Below are positions 8,597 to 16,016 of a stretch of 26,381 nucleotides of DNA, one piece after another (positions within the stretch are counted from its first letter, which is position 1; every line of letters begins with the position of its first letter). Under the pieces are notes generated by a model that was not told where the DNA came from, searched no databases, and worked only from the letters and a program-made list of their open reading frames with translations. Source of the DNA: Thioglobus_C sp964448305 (GTDB lineage Bacteria > Pseudomonadota > Gammaproteobacteria > PS1 > Pseudothioglobaceae). Both the position numbers and the translations under genes were made by a program. The stretch is taken from NCBI GenBank assembly GCA_964448305.1, contig CAYUWB010000016.1:1-26381 (forward strand). The letters are read 5' to 3'.

Positions 8597-8806
8597 ATGA
8601 CCGACTCCTTTATTAAAGAGTCAGTTGTTACTTGCCCAGAATGTGGCTATCAAGAATCTGAAAAAATGCCAACTGATACTTGCCAATATTTTTATGAATG
8701 CAAATCTTGTGGCGAAGTAATCAAACCTAAATTAGGTGATTGTTGTGTTTTTTGCTCGTATGGGTCGGTTAACTGTCCATCAATTCAAGTCAAAGAGGGC
8801 GCTTAA
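8597..8806 (+). CDS. Small GDCCVxC-type cysteine-rich protein
   Basis: The 69-residue protein has nine cysteines: a CPECG knuckle (Cys13/16), Cys29, a second CKSCG knuckle (Cys35/38), and the signature GDCCVFCSYGSVNCP (Cys49/50/53/60). The GDCCVxC signature defines a family of small bacterial proteins, some with selenocysteine, of unsettled function and sometimes found near metal-resistance genes; that is recollection of the family. The arrangement suggests bound zinc or another thiophilic metal, or a redox role. It begins 5 bases after the thiC stop, so it is probably co-transcribed with thiC, and converges on another Cys-rich protein 8 bp away. Confidence 0.85.
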   Translation: MTDSFIKESVVTCPECGYQESEKMPTDTCQYFYECKSCGEVIKPKLGDCCVFCSYGSVNCPSIQVKEGA

Positions 8807-8835
8807 ATAACCATTTAAGAAATTTGTGAAATTTC
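8802..8835. repeat. Two adjacent A+T-rich inverted repeats between convergent genes
   Basis: CTTAAAT/ATTTAAG (8802-8808/8813-8819, loop AACC) overlaps the stop of the GDCCVxC gene. It is followed at once by GAAATTT/AAATTTC (8819-8825/8829-8835), which lies in the 3' end of the opposing gene. They could act as weak bidirectional terminators, but the stems are nearly all A-T. Confidence 0.35.
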
Positions 8836-9039
8836 TATTTTCTTAAATTCTTTTAAGCAGCATTGCTTAGAAGGATTAAGGTTTTCACAGTTGCAATAGT
8901 TGTGTTTGGTCTGAAATACCACAAAATCCTTTAAAACATTGCCTTTTCCGGCTTTTAATGCTTCTAAATAGGCGTTTACACTGATATTAAAACAATAACA
9001 CAGTGTTTTTTCGTCAGTTTTGGTATTACAACAACCCAT
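8815..9039 (-). CDS. CopZ N-terminal/Bfd-like (2Fe-2S) small protein
   Basis: The 74-residue protein has eight cysteines: CC (3-4), CYC (Cys14/16), CNC (Cys49/51) and CC (60-61). The spacing, with a helical segment between CYCF and the final CxCE-x-LNPSKQCCL, matches the [2Fe-2S]/zinc domain found at the N-terminus of Archaeoglobus-type CopZ copper chaperones and in Bfd-like ferredoxins. In CopZ it is fused to a heavy-metal-associated domain; here it stands alone. A metal-delivery or cluster-binding role is inferred. It converges with the GDCCVxC gene, giving two Cys-rich metal-type proteins tail to tail. Confidence 0.75.
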   Translation of the reverse strand: MGCCNTKTDEKTLCYCFNISVNAYLEALKAGKGNVLKDFVVFQTKHNYCNCENLNPSKQCCLKEFKKIEISQIS

Positions 9040-9119
9040 CTTTATTATTTTCCAAATTTTGTGTAATTGTGTTTCATTATAATTCTTTGAGTTAAATTTT
9101 TGTATTTTTTGATACAGGC

Positions 9120-9125
9120 TATAAT
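9120..9125 (+). promoter_or_regulatory. -10 box upstream of the secreted hydrolase-fold gene
   Basis: A perfect TATAAT lies 34 bases before the ATG at 9160. TTGTAT at 9100 is only 14 bases away, which is too close for a standard -35 box, so only the -10 is offered. Confidence 0.4.
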
Positions 9126-9159
9126 GTCATTTAATATTTTTTTTTAATTTACATACGTA

Positions 9160-10053
9160 ATGAAACAGATTGCCCGATTTCTATTTTTAATTTTATTATC
9201 AAGTTTAGCTTTTGCAGGGCCGCATCCATCTAAACCCTGGGTGGAGATTAACTACCCACAAGACAAGGAAAAACGCTGGTGGGATGATGCTTGGTGGAAA
9301 CAAGGGCAATTACCCACGCCTCAAAATTATGAAGTTTCTATGGAAGAAATTAGTTATATGGATGGTGATGTTGAGGTAGAAGCGTTTTTGTTTAAGCCGA
9401 CTAATCCCGGGAAGTATCCAGCTGTATTATTCCAGCATGGTCGCAGAGGTCTAGATAGTTGGACATTACCAAGGGTTAAACGTTTAGCAGCACGTGGATT
9501 TGTCGTGTTGGCACCGGATATGTTTGGTACTTATATGAAATCACCTTTTCCTATTGAGCACAATTATCTTTATGATCAGCACGTCGCCAAAGGCGTTGAT
9601 GTGTTATTACAGCGAGATGATATTAAAGGTGATAAAACCTGTACTGTATCACACACACGTGGTGGCTACATGACCTTAAAGGCTTTGGTAACACACAAAC
9701 AACAAGATGAAAAAGTGGCTTGTTATGTGTCTTACTATCCACACTGGCAAGATCCAAATGCACCTGAAGTCAAGCAAATTTACCAATACGCACCAGAACT
9801 AAATACGCTAAATGTACCAACACTTGTTTTTGTTGGCGAGCATGATCAGTACCAAAGAATACGCCCGATTATGGCAGGTATTGATGTGTTAAAAGATAGA
9901 GGTGTTGATGCTGAATTAATTATCTATCCAGGCGTGGGAAGGGGTTTTGATTTTAGGCCGTCACACGTGAGAACTTTTGCAGATGATTTGGCAACCAAAG
10001 ATGCCAACCAAAGAACAGCTAGCTTTATTAGACAGCACTTAATGCAAAAATAA
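9160..10053 (+). CDS. Secreted dienelactone-hydrolase-fold protein, probably catalytically dead
   Basis: The 297-residue protein has a clear signal peptide (MKQIARFLFLILLSSLAFA, cleavage after Ala19), so it is periplasmic or exported. An alpha/beta-hydrolase fold follows: oxyanion-side FQHGRRG (91-97), APDMFG (119-123), the elbow TVSHTRGGYM (162-171), GEHDQY with Asp229, and a YPGVGRGFDF block (257-265). In active dienelactone hydrolases the elbow is GxCxGG or GxSxGG and the last block is GHGF. Here the nucleophile position is Thr166, the preceding Gly is Ser164, and the catalytic His is Arg261; only Asp229 of the triad remains. A binding or scaffold role is therefore as likely as hydrolysis. 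Its last 15 bases overlap the convergent waaA. Confidence 0.85.
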   Translation: MKQIARFLFLILLSSLAFAGPHPSKPWVEINYPQDKEKRWWDDAWWKQGQLPTPQNYEVSMEEISYMDGDVEVEAFLFKPTNPGKYPAVLFQHGRRGLDSWTLPRVKRLAARGFVVLAPDMFGTYMKSPFPIEHNYLYDQHVAKGVDVLLQRDDIKGDKTCTVSHTRGGYMTLKALVTHKQQDEKVACYVSYYPHWQDPNAPEVKQIYQYAPELNTLNVPTLVFVGEHDQYQRIRPIMAGIDVLKDRGVDAELIIYPGVGRGFDFRPSHVRTFADDLATKDANQRTASFIRQHLMQK

Positions 10054-11292
10054 TCTAACTTGTTCGATTAAATTATCTACCGCACCTTGCTGAGATTTAA
10101 AATATTGATTGGCATTTTTACCCAATGCTTTTGCTGTCTTGGTGTCTGTCAGCAATGTGGCGATGGATTTAAACAGATCATCTGCGTTAGCTATTTGGAT
10201 CGCCCCATTTTGTTCTAACAAGTCAGAGGATATTTCAACAAAGTTAAAAACATTCGGACCAAATAGTATTGGCTTAGACAGTGCAGCAGGCTCAAGCATA
10301 TTATGCCCACCGGTGTTGTTGAGGCTGCCACCCATAAACACAATATCTGCTACATCAAAATAAGACATCATTTCACCCATGGAATCACCCAATAGTAAAT
10401 CGCAATCTTTGCAAGGTTTGTTGCTTGAGCGTTTAATAATATTGAGCTGGTGTTTTTGCGCTAGCTTATAGACTTCGTTAAAGCGCTCAGGATGCCTAGG
10501 AATAATCACCAATAAAGCATCAATGTTATCTTTGTGGTTTAGATAAGCATCGATAATTTGCGCTTCTTCGCCTTTGTGGGTGCTGGCAAAAACCACGACC
10601 TTGCGTTTACCAGTCATGCTTTTTAATTTTTTACTAATGGCTTTATCTGTGCTTGGATTTTGATCAAATTTAATATTGCCTGCGGTTATAACTTTTCCAG
10701 TATCTGCACCCAATTCAATAAATCGGTTGGCAGAGTTTTGGTTTTGGGTGGCGATTATTGTGAATTTATTTAAAGTTTTCCAAGCTAAATTTGGCGCAAA
10801 CTTTTGATATTTTTCTAATGATCGTTGTGACAGTCTGGCATTGACCAGCAAACTTGGAATCTTGTTTTTATCTAAAGCGTGGATAAGGTTGGGCCAAATT
10901 TCTGTTTCTAGCAAAAGACAAATAACGGGGTTGATTTGCTTAATATAGCGATTGACAACCAAAGGTAAGTCAAATGGAAAATAAAAGTGCAACACTTCGC
11001 TTTGATAGTGCTCAAGTACTGCTTGCGAACCAGTCGGTGTAGTAGTGGTTACTAAAACTCGATGATCAGGATAGTTTTTAATCAGTTGATCAATTAGTAC
11101 AGTAGCTGCTCTAAATTCACCTACTGAGACACAATGCACCCAAATAATAGGAACTGGGATTTTATTAATAAACCCGAGTCGTTCAAAAATTCTTTGTCGG
11201 TATGCAGGTGTTTTTAAGCCTTTAATCAATAAACGCAATACCATGACTGGTAATAGCAGATATCCGACTAAGCTGTAGAGAGTTCGATTCAT
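10039..11292 (-). CDS. waaA: 3-deoxy-D-manno-octulosonic acid (Kdo) transferase
   Basis: The product has 417 residues from the chosen start. WaaA (KdtA) transfers Kdo from CMP-Kdo onto lipid A precursor at the inner face of the cytoplasmic membrane. The N-terminus is a hydrophobic anchor (SLVGYLLLPVMVLRLLI), followed by KTPAYRQRIFERLGF and HCVSVGE, whose Glu59 is the family's catalytic base. TTTTPTGSQAV, ETEIWPNLI, NARLS and the nucleotide-sugar block GGSLNNTGGHNMLEPAAL also match. A further ATG eight codons upstream is possible, but MNRTLYSLVGY matches the usual family start. It is transcribed away from obgE, the two starts being 43 bp apart. Confidence 0.93.
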   Translation of the reverse strand: MNRTLYSLVGYLLLPVMVLRLLIKGLKTPAYRQRIFERLGFINKIPVPIIWVHCVSVGEFRAATVLIDQLIKNYPDHRVLVTTTTPTGSQAVLEHYQSEVLHFYFPFDLPLVVNRYIKQINPVICLLLETEIWPNLIHALDKNKIPSLLVNARLSQRSLEKYQKFAPNLAWKTLNKFTIIATQNQNSANRFIELGADTGKVITAGNIKFDQNPSTDKAISKKLKSMTGKRKVVVFASTHKGEEAQIIDAYLNHKDNIDALLVIIPRHPERFNEVYKLAQKHQLNIIKRSSNKPCKDCDLLLGDSMGEMMSYFDVADIVFMGGSLNNTGGHNMLEPAALSKPILFGPNVFNFVEISSDLLEQNGAIQIANADDLFKSIATLLTDTKTAKALGKNANQYFKSQQGAVDNLIEQVRLFLH

Positions 11293-11302
11293 TGATAAAA
11301 GG

Positions 11303-11308
11303 TATAAT
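11303..11308 (+). promoter_or_regulatory. -10 box for obgE in the waaA/obgE gap
   Basis: TATAAT in the context GGTATAATACACGC predicts a start about 7 bases downstream and a roughly 20-base leader for obgE. The reverse complement (GTATTATACC) could serve waaA. No clear -35 was found. Confidence 0.45.
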
Positions 11309-11335
11309 ACACGCATTGTATTTTAGTGGTTTATT

Positions 11336-12343
11336 ATGAAATTTGTTGACTCTGCGTCAATTCGTGTTGAAGCTGGTAAAGGTGGTGCGGGCTGCTTAGG
11401 CTTTCGTCGAGAAAAATATATTCCTGACGGCGGTCCTGACGGCGGTGACGGCGGTGACGGCGGCCATGTTTACTTTCGTGGCCAGGAAGGGCTCAACACG
11501 CTCAGTGAATTTCGCTTTAATCGCTTGTTTAGAGCTAAAAATGGCCAACCAGGCCAAGGTCAAAATAAACGCGGAAAGTCAGCCGAACATTTAACCGTTG
11601 AGATGCCGCTAGGGGTTAAGGTCTATGACCTTGAAACCGATGAACTGATTGGTGAAATTACCGAGCATGATCAAGTGTTACTGGTCGCAAAAGGTGGATT
11701 TCATGGTTTAGGTAATACGCGTTTTAAATCAAGTGTTAATCGTGCACCACGCAAAACCACACCAGGCACACCAGGAGAAGCAAGAGAAATTGGTCTTGAG
11801 CTTAGTATTATGGCCGATATCGGGTTGCTGGGTTTGCCTAATGCGGGCAAGTCGAGTTTGATTAGGCAAATTTCAAGCGCTCGACCTAAGGTAGCAGACT
11901 ATCCGTTTACCACGCTACACCCATCTCTGGGTGTAGTTTCGCTCAATGACGCACACATTGTCATGGCAGATATTCCCGGCTTAATCGAAGATGCCAGTGA
12001 AGGGGTAGGCTTAGGTTTTGAGTTTTTAAAACATCTCTCACGTGCTAAAGCGTTATTACATGTGGTTGATATCTTGCCAGCTGATGGGTCAGATCCTGGG
12101 GAAAATTATTCAACCATTGAAAATGAGCTAGCAAAGTATGATCAAGATTTGGCTAACAAACCAAGGCTTTTAGCAATTAATAAAATGGACTTATTGCCTG
12201 AGGACGATAGGGATAAAATAGTGAAAGATTTTTTAAACAAGATTGACTACCAAGGCAGGGTGTTTAATATCTCAGCATTAAACGGCTTAGGCTGTAAAGA
12301 TTTAGTATATGGGTTATTTGAATTAGTAGAAGAAAATGGCTAA
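11336..12343 (+). CDS. obgE: Obg-family GTPase
   Basis: The 335-residue protein is a ribosome-associated GTPase involved in 50S assembly and the stringent response. The glycine-rich Obg fold occupies residues 1-158, including PDGGPDGGDGGDGG. The G domain has G1 GLPNAGKSS (166-174), switch-I Thr192/193, G3 DIPG (212-215), G4 NKMD (282-285) and G5 SAL (313-315). It ends at about the close of the G domain, so the acidic C-terminal extension of the 390-residue E. coli protein is missing. The usual upstream partners rplU-rpmA are absent. It heads the biosynthetic run; proB starts inside its last codons (8-base overlap). Confidence 0.95.
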   Translation: MKFVDSASIRVEAGKGGAGCLGFRREKYIPDGGPDGGDGGDGGHVYFRGQEGLNTLSEFRFNRLFRAKNGQPGQGQNKRGKSAEHLTVEMPLGVKVYDLETDELIGEITEHDQVLLVAKGGFHGLGNTRFKSSVNRAPRKTTPGTPGEAREIGLELSIMADIGLLGLPNAGKSSLIRQISSARPKVADYPFTTLHPSLGVVSLNDAHIVMADIPGLIEDASEGVGLGFEFLKHLSRAKALLHVVDILPADGSDPGENYSTIENELAKYDQDLANKPRLLAINKMDLLPEDDRDKIVKDFLNKIDYQGRVFNISALNGLGCKDLVYGLFELVEENG

Positions 12344-13261
12344 ACAAAGATGGGTAATTAAAATTGGTTCTGCATTATTAACCAACGACGGCAAAGGGTT
12401 GGATACGATTTCTATTGCCTCATGGGTGAAGCAAATTGTTGAGCTAACCAAGCAAGATATTGATGTCATATTAGTCTCATCTGGGGCGATTGCAGAAGGC
12501 ATTAAACGCCTAGGTTGGAATACACGTCCAGACGATGTTCATAAGCTACAAGCAGCCGCCGCCGTAGGGCAGATGGGTTTAATCCAAACCTATGAGTCGC
12601 TTTTTGCCAAGTTTAATATACACACAGCACAAATTTTATTAACGCACGACAATTTGACCAACGCTGATCGTTACGAGAATATTTCTTCAACCATGAATAA
12701 TTTGCTTGAATTTAACACGGTGCCAATCGTTAACGAAAACGACACCGTTGCTACTGATGAGATTAAGTTTGGCGATAACGACACGTTAGCAGCGCTCGTG
12801 GCTAACTTGGTTGGTGCGAGCCAACTCATTATCCTTACCGACCAAGGTGGCGTCTATGACGCTGATCCTCGTCAAAATGCCAATGCTAANNNNNNNNNNN
12901 NNNNNNNNNNNNNNNNNNNNNNNNNNNNNNNNNNNNNNNNNNNNNNNNNNNNNNNNNNNNNNNNNNNNNNNNNNNNNNNNNNNNNNNNNTTACCGACCAA
13001 GGTGGCGTCTATGACGCTGATCCTCGTCAAAATGCCAATGCTAAGCTTATTGACACGATTAATGTGAATGATGAAAAACTTGAGCAAGTGGCTGGCCGCA
13101 CAGGTGGCTCTTTAGGTTCTGGCGGCATGTATACCAAAGTATTGGCTGCCAAAAAAGCTGCTGAGTCTAGTGCGAATACGGTCATTGCTTCAGGCAAGGT
13201 GCCAGACGTCTTAACAAGATTGGCCAATGGTGAACATGTTGGCACGTTAATCACTTGTTAG
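12336..13261 (+). CDS. proB: Glutamate 5-kinase (interrupted by an assembly gap)
   Basis: ProB phosphorylates glutamate in the first step of proline synthesis. The 5' part (12336-12889) encodes the amino-acid-kinase fold: WVIKIGSALLT, LVSSGAIAEG, LQAAAAVGQMGL, PIVNENDTVAT, FGDNDTLAALVA and LTDQGGVYDADPR. A 100-N run follows, after which the last 55 bases repeat exactly, and the 3' part (13045-13261) continues with GRTGGSLGSGGMYTK. Removing the Ns and one 55-base copy gives a continuous 256-codon frame ending at TAG 13259-13261. As printed, the two halves are out of frame (offset 155). The mended protein stops after the kinase domain, so the C-terminal PUA domain of the 367-residue E. coli enzyme is absent. 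The gene overlaps obgE by 8 bases and folK by 7. Confidence 0.92.
12835..12889 (+). repeat. Left copy of 55-bp perfect duplication flanking the N gap
   Basis: The 55 bases beginning TTACCGACCAAGG are identical to 12990-13044 and abut the first N. They probably represent one genomic copy counted twice at two contig ends. Confidence 0.95.
12890..12989. other. Assembly gap (100 Ns)
   Basis: There are exactly 100 undetermined bases, a conventional placeholder length, inside proB. The flanks overlap by 55 identical bases, so the gap probably represents no missing sequence. Confidence 0.98.
12990..13044 (+). repeat. Right copy of 55-bp perfect duplication flanking the N gap
   Basis: Identical to 12835-12889 and starting directly after the last N. 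It encodes the same LTDQGGVYDADPR segment of ProB. Confidence 0.95.
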
Positions 13262-13728
13262 CTTATATCGGCCTGGGTTCCAACCTTAACAACCCGAAAC
13301 AACAAATTAAAGATGCGTTGATTGCGCTTAATTCCACACAAGATGTGAAGGTCGTGGCTTTGTCGAGCTTGTATCAATCTAACCCTGTTGATGGTTCTGA
13401 GCAGCCCGATTACATTAATGCGGTTTGCCAGGTGGATACGCATTTAACTGCGCTAGAGTTGTTGTATGTGTGCCAAGAAATTGAAACCAAGCAGCACCGC
13501 GTGCGCGAGAAAAAATGGGGCGCAAGAACCATTGATCTCGACATTATTCTTTATGGTGTGCAAGTAGTGGCCTCAAAGCAGTTGGTTGTTCCACATCCTG
13601 AAATGATGAATAGAGCTTTTGTCTTGGTGCCATTGTCTGAATTAGAGCCAGATCTTAAAGTACCTGTATTAGGCCCTTTGCAAGCATTGATTGACCAAAT
13701 AGATACTTCCAAGTTGATTAAATTATGA
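13255..13728 (+). CDS. folK: 6-hydroxymethyl-dihydropterin pyrophosphokinase (TTG start)
   Basis: The 157-residue HPPK transfers pyrophosphate from ATP to 6-hydroxymethyl-7,8-dihydropterin in folate synthesis. Family blocks: AYIGLGSNLNNP, SLYQSNPVDG, QPDYINAVCQV, the ATP/Mg segment KKWGARTIDLDIILYG (the two Asp bind Mg), and VPHPEMMNRAFVLVPL. The only plausible start is TTG at 13255, because an in-frame TGA sits at 13231-13233 with no ATG or GTG between. The start overlaps the proB stop by 7 bases, and the stop shares ATGA with panB, so the gene is tightly embedded in the operon and probably translationally coupled. Confidence 0.92.
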   Translation: MLAYIGLGSNLNNPKQQIKDALIALNSTQDVKVVALSSLYQSNPVDGSEQPDYINAVCQVDTHLTALELLYVCQEIETKQHRVREKKWGARTIDLDIILYGVQVVASKQLVVPHPEMMNRAFVLVPLSELEPDLKVPVLGPLQALIDQIDTSKLIKL

Positions 13729-14507
13729 AAATTAGCGACTTACAAACTTTTAAACACTCAGGTAAAAAAATCACTTGTCTGACGGCTTATGATGCCTCGT
13801 TTGCTCAGTTGTTTGATGGCTGTGGTATTGATATTATTTTGGTGGGTGATTCGTTGGGTAATGTTATCCAAGGTAGTAAAAATACACTTGACGTTACTAT
13901 GGAGGATATGGTTTATCACACTCAGATAGTAGCAAAAGGCGTTAAAGAGGCTTTGCTCATTGCTGACATGCCTTATCAAAGTTACGATAGCGCCAATCAA
14001 ACATTAGAAAACGCCAAGCGATTAATGTATGCTGGCGCACAAATGGTGAAGTTTGAGGGTGGACAAGAGCATAAAGATTCATTTGAAATTTTACAAGCCA
14101 ATAATATTCCGGTCTGTGGGCATTTGGGTTTGCAGCCGCAATCAGTACTTGAGATGGGTGGCTATAAAGTACAAGGCAAAGACGAAGAAAGTGCAAAGCG
14201 AATTATTGAGAATGCATTGGCTTTAGAGTCTTGGGGTGTGCAAACATTAGTGCTTGAGTGTGTGCCTGCAACATTAGCCAAGCAAGTATCTCAAGCTTTA
14301 AGTATTCCAACCATTGGTATTGGCGCAGGTTCTGATTGCGATGGCCAGGTATTGGTGAGTTATGACATGCTTGGTATTAATACTGGTCGTATGCCAAAAT
14401 TTGTTAAGAATTTTTTAACAGACAATAACGATATTCAAGGCGCTGTTAAAGCTTTCATTGGTGCTGTAAAAAATCAAACCTTTCCAGGCGATGAACATAG
14501 TTATTAA
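13725..14507 (+). CDS. panB: 3-methyl-2-oxobutanoate hydroxymethyltransferase
   Basis: The 260-residue enzyme adds a hydroxymethyl group from methylene-tetrahydrofolate to alpha-ketoisovalerate, giving ketopantoate for pantothenate and CoA. The TIM-barrel signatures are LTAYDASFAQLF, DIILVGDSLGNVIQG (the first metal Asp), ADMPYQSY, MVKFEGG, CGHLGLQPQS, LVLECVP (catalytic Glu), IPTIGIGAG and GQVLVSYDMLG. It overlaps folK by ATGA, placing a folate-dependent enzyme right after a folate biosynthetic one. panC follows after 56 bp containing an inverted repeat. Confidence 0.95.
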   Translation: MKISDLQTFKHSGKKITCLTAYDASFAQLFDGCGIDIILVGDSLGNVIQGSKNTLDVTMEDMVYHTQIVAKGVKEALLIADMPYQSYDSANQTLENAKRLMYAGAQMVKFEGGQEHKDSFEILQANNIPVCGHLGLQPQSVLEMGGYKVQGKDEESAKRIIENALALESWGVQTLVLECVPATLAKQVSQALSIPTIGIGAGSDCDGQVLVSYDMLGINTGRMPKFVKNFLTDNNDIQGAVKAFIGAVKNQTFPGDEHSY

Positions 14508-14548
14508 TTTGTATAGTTTTTTAAAATTATACAAATAATTATACAAAT
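14507..14548 (+). repeat. Inverted repeat with a duplicated right arm between panB and panC
   Basis: ATTTGTATA (14507-14515) is the reverse complement of TATACAAAT, which occurs twice (14528-14536 and 14540-14548). Left and right arms can form a 9-bp, very A+T-rich stem with either right arm. It could be a weak attenuator or a protein-binding site; it lacks the G-C pairs and T tract of a strong terminator. Confidence 0.5.
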
Positions 14549-14563
14549 TTCTTCAAAATAAAG

Positions 14564-15406
14564 ATGATGCAAGTTTTTAGTACAATTACAGCATTACAAG
14601 CCACCCTTAATGATTGGCGAGATAAAGGTAATAAAATTGCTTTTGTGCCGACCATGGGTGGTTTGCATGCAGGGCATTTGGCGTTAGTAGAGTTTGCTAA
14701 GCAAAAGGCAGATAAAGTTATAGTCAGCGTGTTTGTTAATCCAACGCAGTTTGGTGAGAATGAAGATTTTGATCAATACCCTAAGTCACTTGATCAAGAT
14801 ACGACTTTACTAGAGCAGCATCAAGTTGACGGCTTGTTCACGCCAAGTGTTGAGCAAATCTACCCTCAAGGTTTGGACAGTGACATTAAAGTCGCAGAGT
14901 TAGGCGATATTTTGTGTGGTGATTCTCGCCCAGGGCATTTTGATGGGGTGGCGCAAGTAGTACACCGTTTGTTTGAAATTGTAGAGCCTGATGTGGCAAT
15001 ATTTGGGCAAAAAGATTATCAACAATTGTTGGTTATTACAAAAATGGCTCATCAATATTTTCCAATGACTAAGGTGTTGTCACAAGTAACTATTAGAGAG
15101 CAAGATGGCTTGGCCATGAGTACACGTAATTTGTATTTATCTGTCAATGAGCGAAAAATTGCGCCCAATTTATATAAAAACTTGCTTGAAATCAAGGGAA
15201 AAATTCAAGAAAAACAGAAAATTGATGCCGTTATTAAAACAGCAGAAAAGCAAATACAGAAAGACTTTGAGCTAGATTACTTAGAAGTACTAGATGCAAA
15301 TACCCTTAAGCAAATCACTGATAATACAAGTAAAATTGCGATATTATGCGCAGTCTTTTTAGGGTCAACTCGATTGATCGACAATATAATTTTTAATAAA
15401 GGATAA
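14564..15406 (+). CDS. panC: Pantothenate synthetase (pantoate-beta-alanine ligase)
   Basis: The 280-residue enzyme joins pantoate and beta-alanine using ATP. The class-I-synthetase-like nucleotide motif HAGH (35-38, in MGGLHAGHLALV), SVFVNPTQFGENEDF, the GDSRPGHFDGVA pantoate loop, FGQKDYQQL and the KMSKS-like loop LAMSTRNLYL are intact. The protein ends RLIDNI, as in E. coli PanC. Two consecutive ATGs open the frame (14564 and 14567). It follows panB and is separated from nfuA by 2 bases. Confidence 0.95.
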   Translation: MMQVFSTITALQATLNDWRDKGNKIAFVPTMGGLHAGHLALVEFAKQKADKVIVSVFVNPTQFGENEDFDQYPKSLDQDTTLLEQHQVDGLFTPSVEQIYPQGLDSDIKVAELGDILCGDSRPGHFDGVAQVVHRLFEIVEPDVAIFGQKDYQQLLVITKMAHQYFPMTKVLSQVTIREQDGLAMSTRNLYLSVNERKIAPNLYKNLLEIKGKIQEKQKIDAVIKTAEKQIQKDFELDYLEVLDANTLKQITDNTSKIAILCAVFLGSTRLIDNIIFNKG

Positions 15407-15408
15407 CC

Positions 15409-15987
15409 ATGTTTAATATTACTGACGAAGCCCAAACCTACGTAGCTGAATTATTTGCCCAGCAAGGTGAAGAAGATCTAGGCCTAAAAGTCGATATCGA
15501 AAAAGCCGGCACACCAGCTGCCGCCGTTACTTTTAATTTTTGCTACTCTAAAGATTTAGGCAAAACTTATTTTAAATTTGAGTACGCTGGATTTAACGCT
15601 TTTATTGATGAGAGTAATTTTGATTATTTAAAAAATTCTGAAGTGGCTTTAAAAGAAGAAGGTTCTAGTAAAAAGCTCACTATTACAGCGCCAAACGCCA
15701 AAGGCGAGGCGCCAAAAGAAGACGCACCTTTAGCAGAAAAAATTACCTATACGATTGCTGCTGAAGTTAATCCTCAGTTGGCTTCGCATGGTGGTTTTGT
15801 TGAACTAGTTGAGATTACAGACGAGATGGATGTGGTGCTTAATTTTGGTGGTGGTTGTCAAGGCTGCTCCTCAGTTAAAGTGACACTTAAGAATGGCGTA
15901 GAAGCGCAACTAAAATCGCTTTATCCGCAGATTAGAAATGTTTTAGATGAGACAGATCATTCACAAAAAGAAAACGCCTATATGTAA
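15409..15987 (+). CDS. nfuA: NfuA, iron-sulfur cluster carrier
   Basis: The 192-residue protein has the two-domain NfuA layout. Residues 1-95 form a degenerate A-type domain without the A-type cysteine set (only Cys45 is seen), which targets client proteins. Residues 105-180 form the Nfu domain, with FGGGCQGCSS (Cys150/Cys153) binding a [4Fe-4S] cluster between two subunits. It delivers clusters to apo-enzymes; ThiC in this window carries a [4Fe-4S] cluster and is a plausible client, though that is inference. AAAGGA 8 bases before the ATG is a good ribosome binding site. The gene lies directly after panC. Confidence 0.93.
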   Translation: MFNITDEAQTYVAELFAQQGEEDLGLKVDIEKAGTPAAAVTFNFCYSKDLGKTYFKFEYAGFNAFIDESNFDYLKNSEVALKEEGSSKKLTITAPNAKGEAPKEDAPLAEKITYTIAAEVNPQLASHGGFVELVEITDEMDVVLNFGGGCQGCSSVKVTLKNGVEAQLKSLYPQIRNVLDETDHSQKENAYM

Positions 15988-16001
15988 TTTTTCTTGGCTT
16001 A

Positions 16002-16010
16002 TGGTATAAC
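16002..16010 (+). promoter_or_regulatory. Possible extended -10 promoter just before the 16017 gene
   Basis: TGGTATAAC (TGn plus TATAAC) ends 6 bases before the ATG at 16017, so transcription would begin at about the start codon. That would give a nearly leaderless mRNA. The same gene could instead be read through from nfuA, 29 bp upstream. Confidence 0.35.
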
Positions 16011-16016
16011 TTTGCC

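Noticed and set aside
12811..13087. Short open frames running through the N block
   Set aside because: They arise from translating undetermined bases and the frameshifted duplicate; collapsing the gap gives one proB frame.
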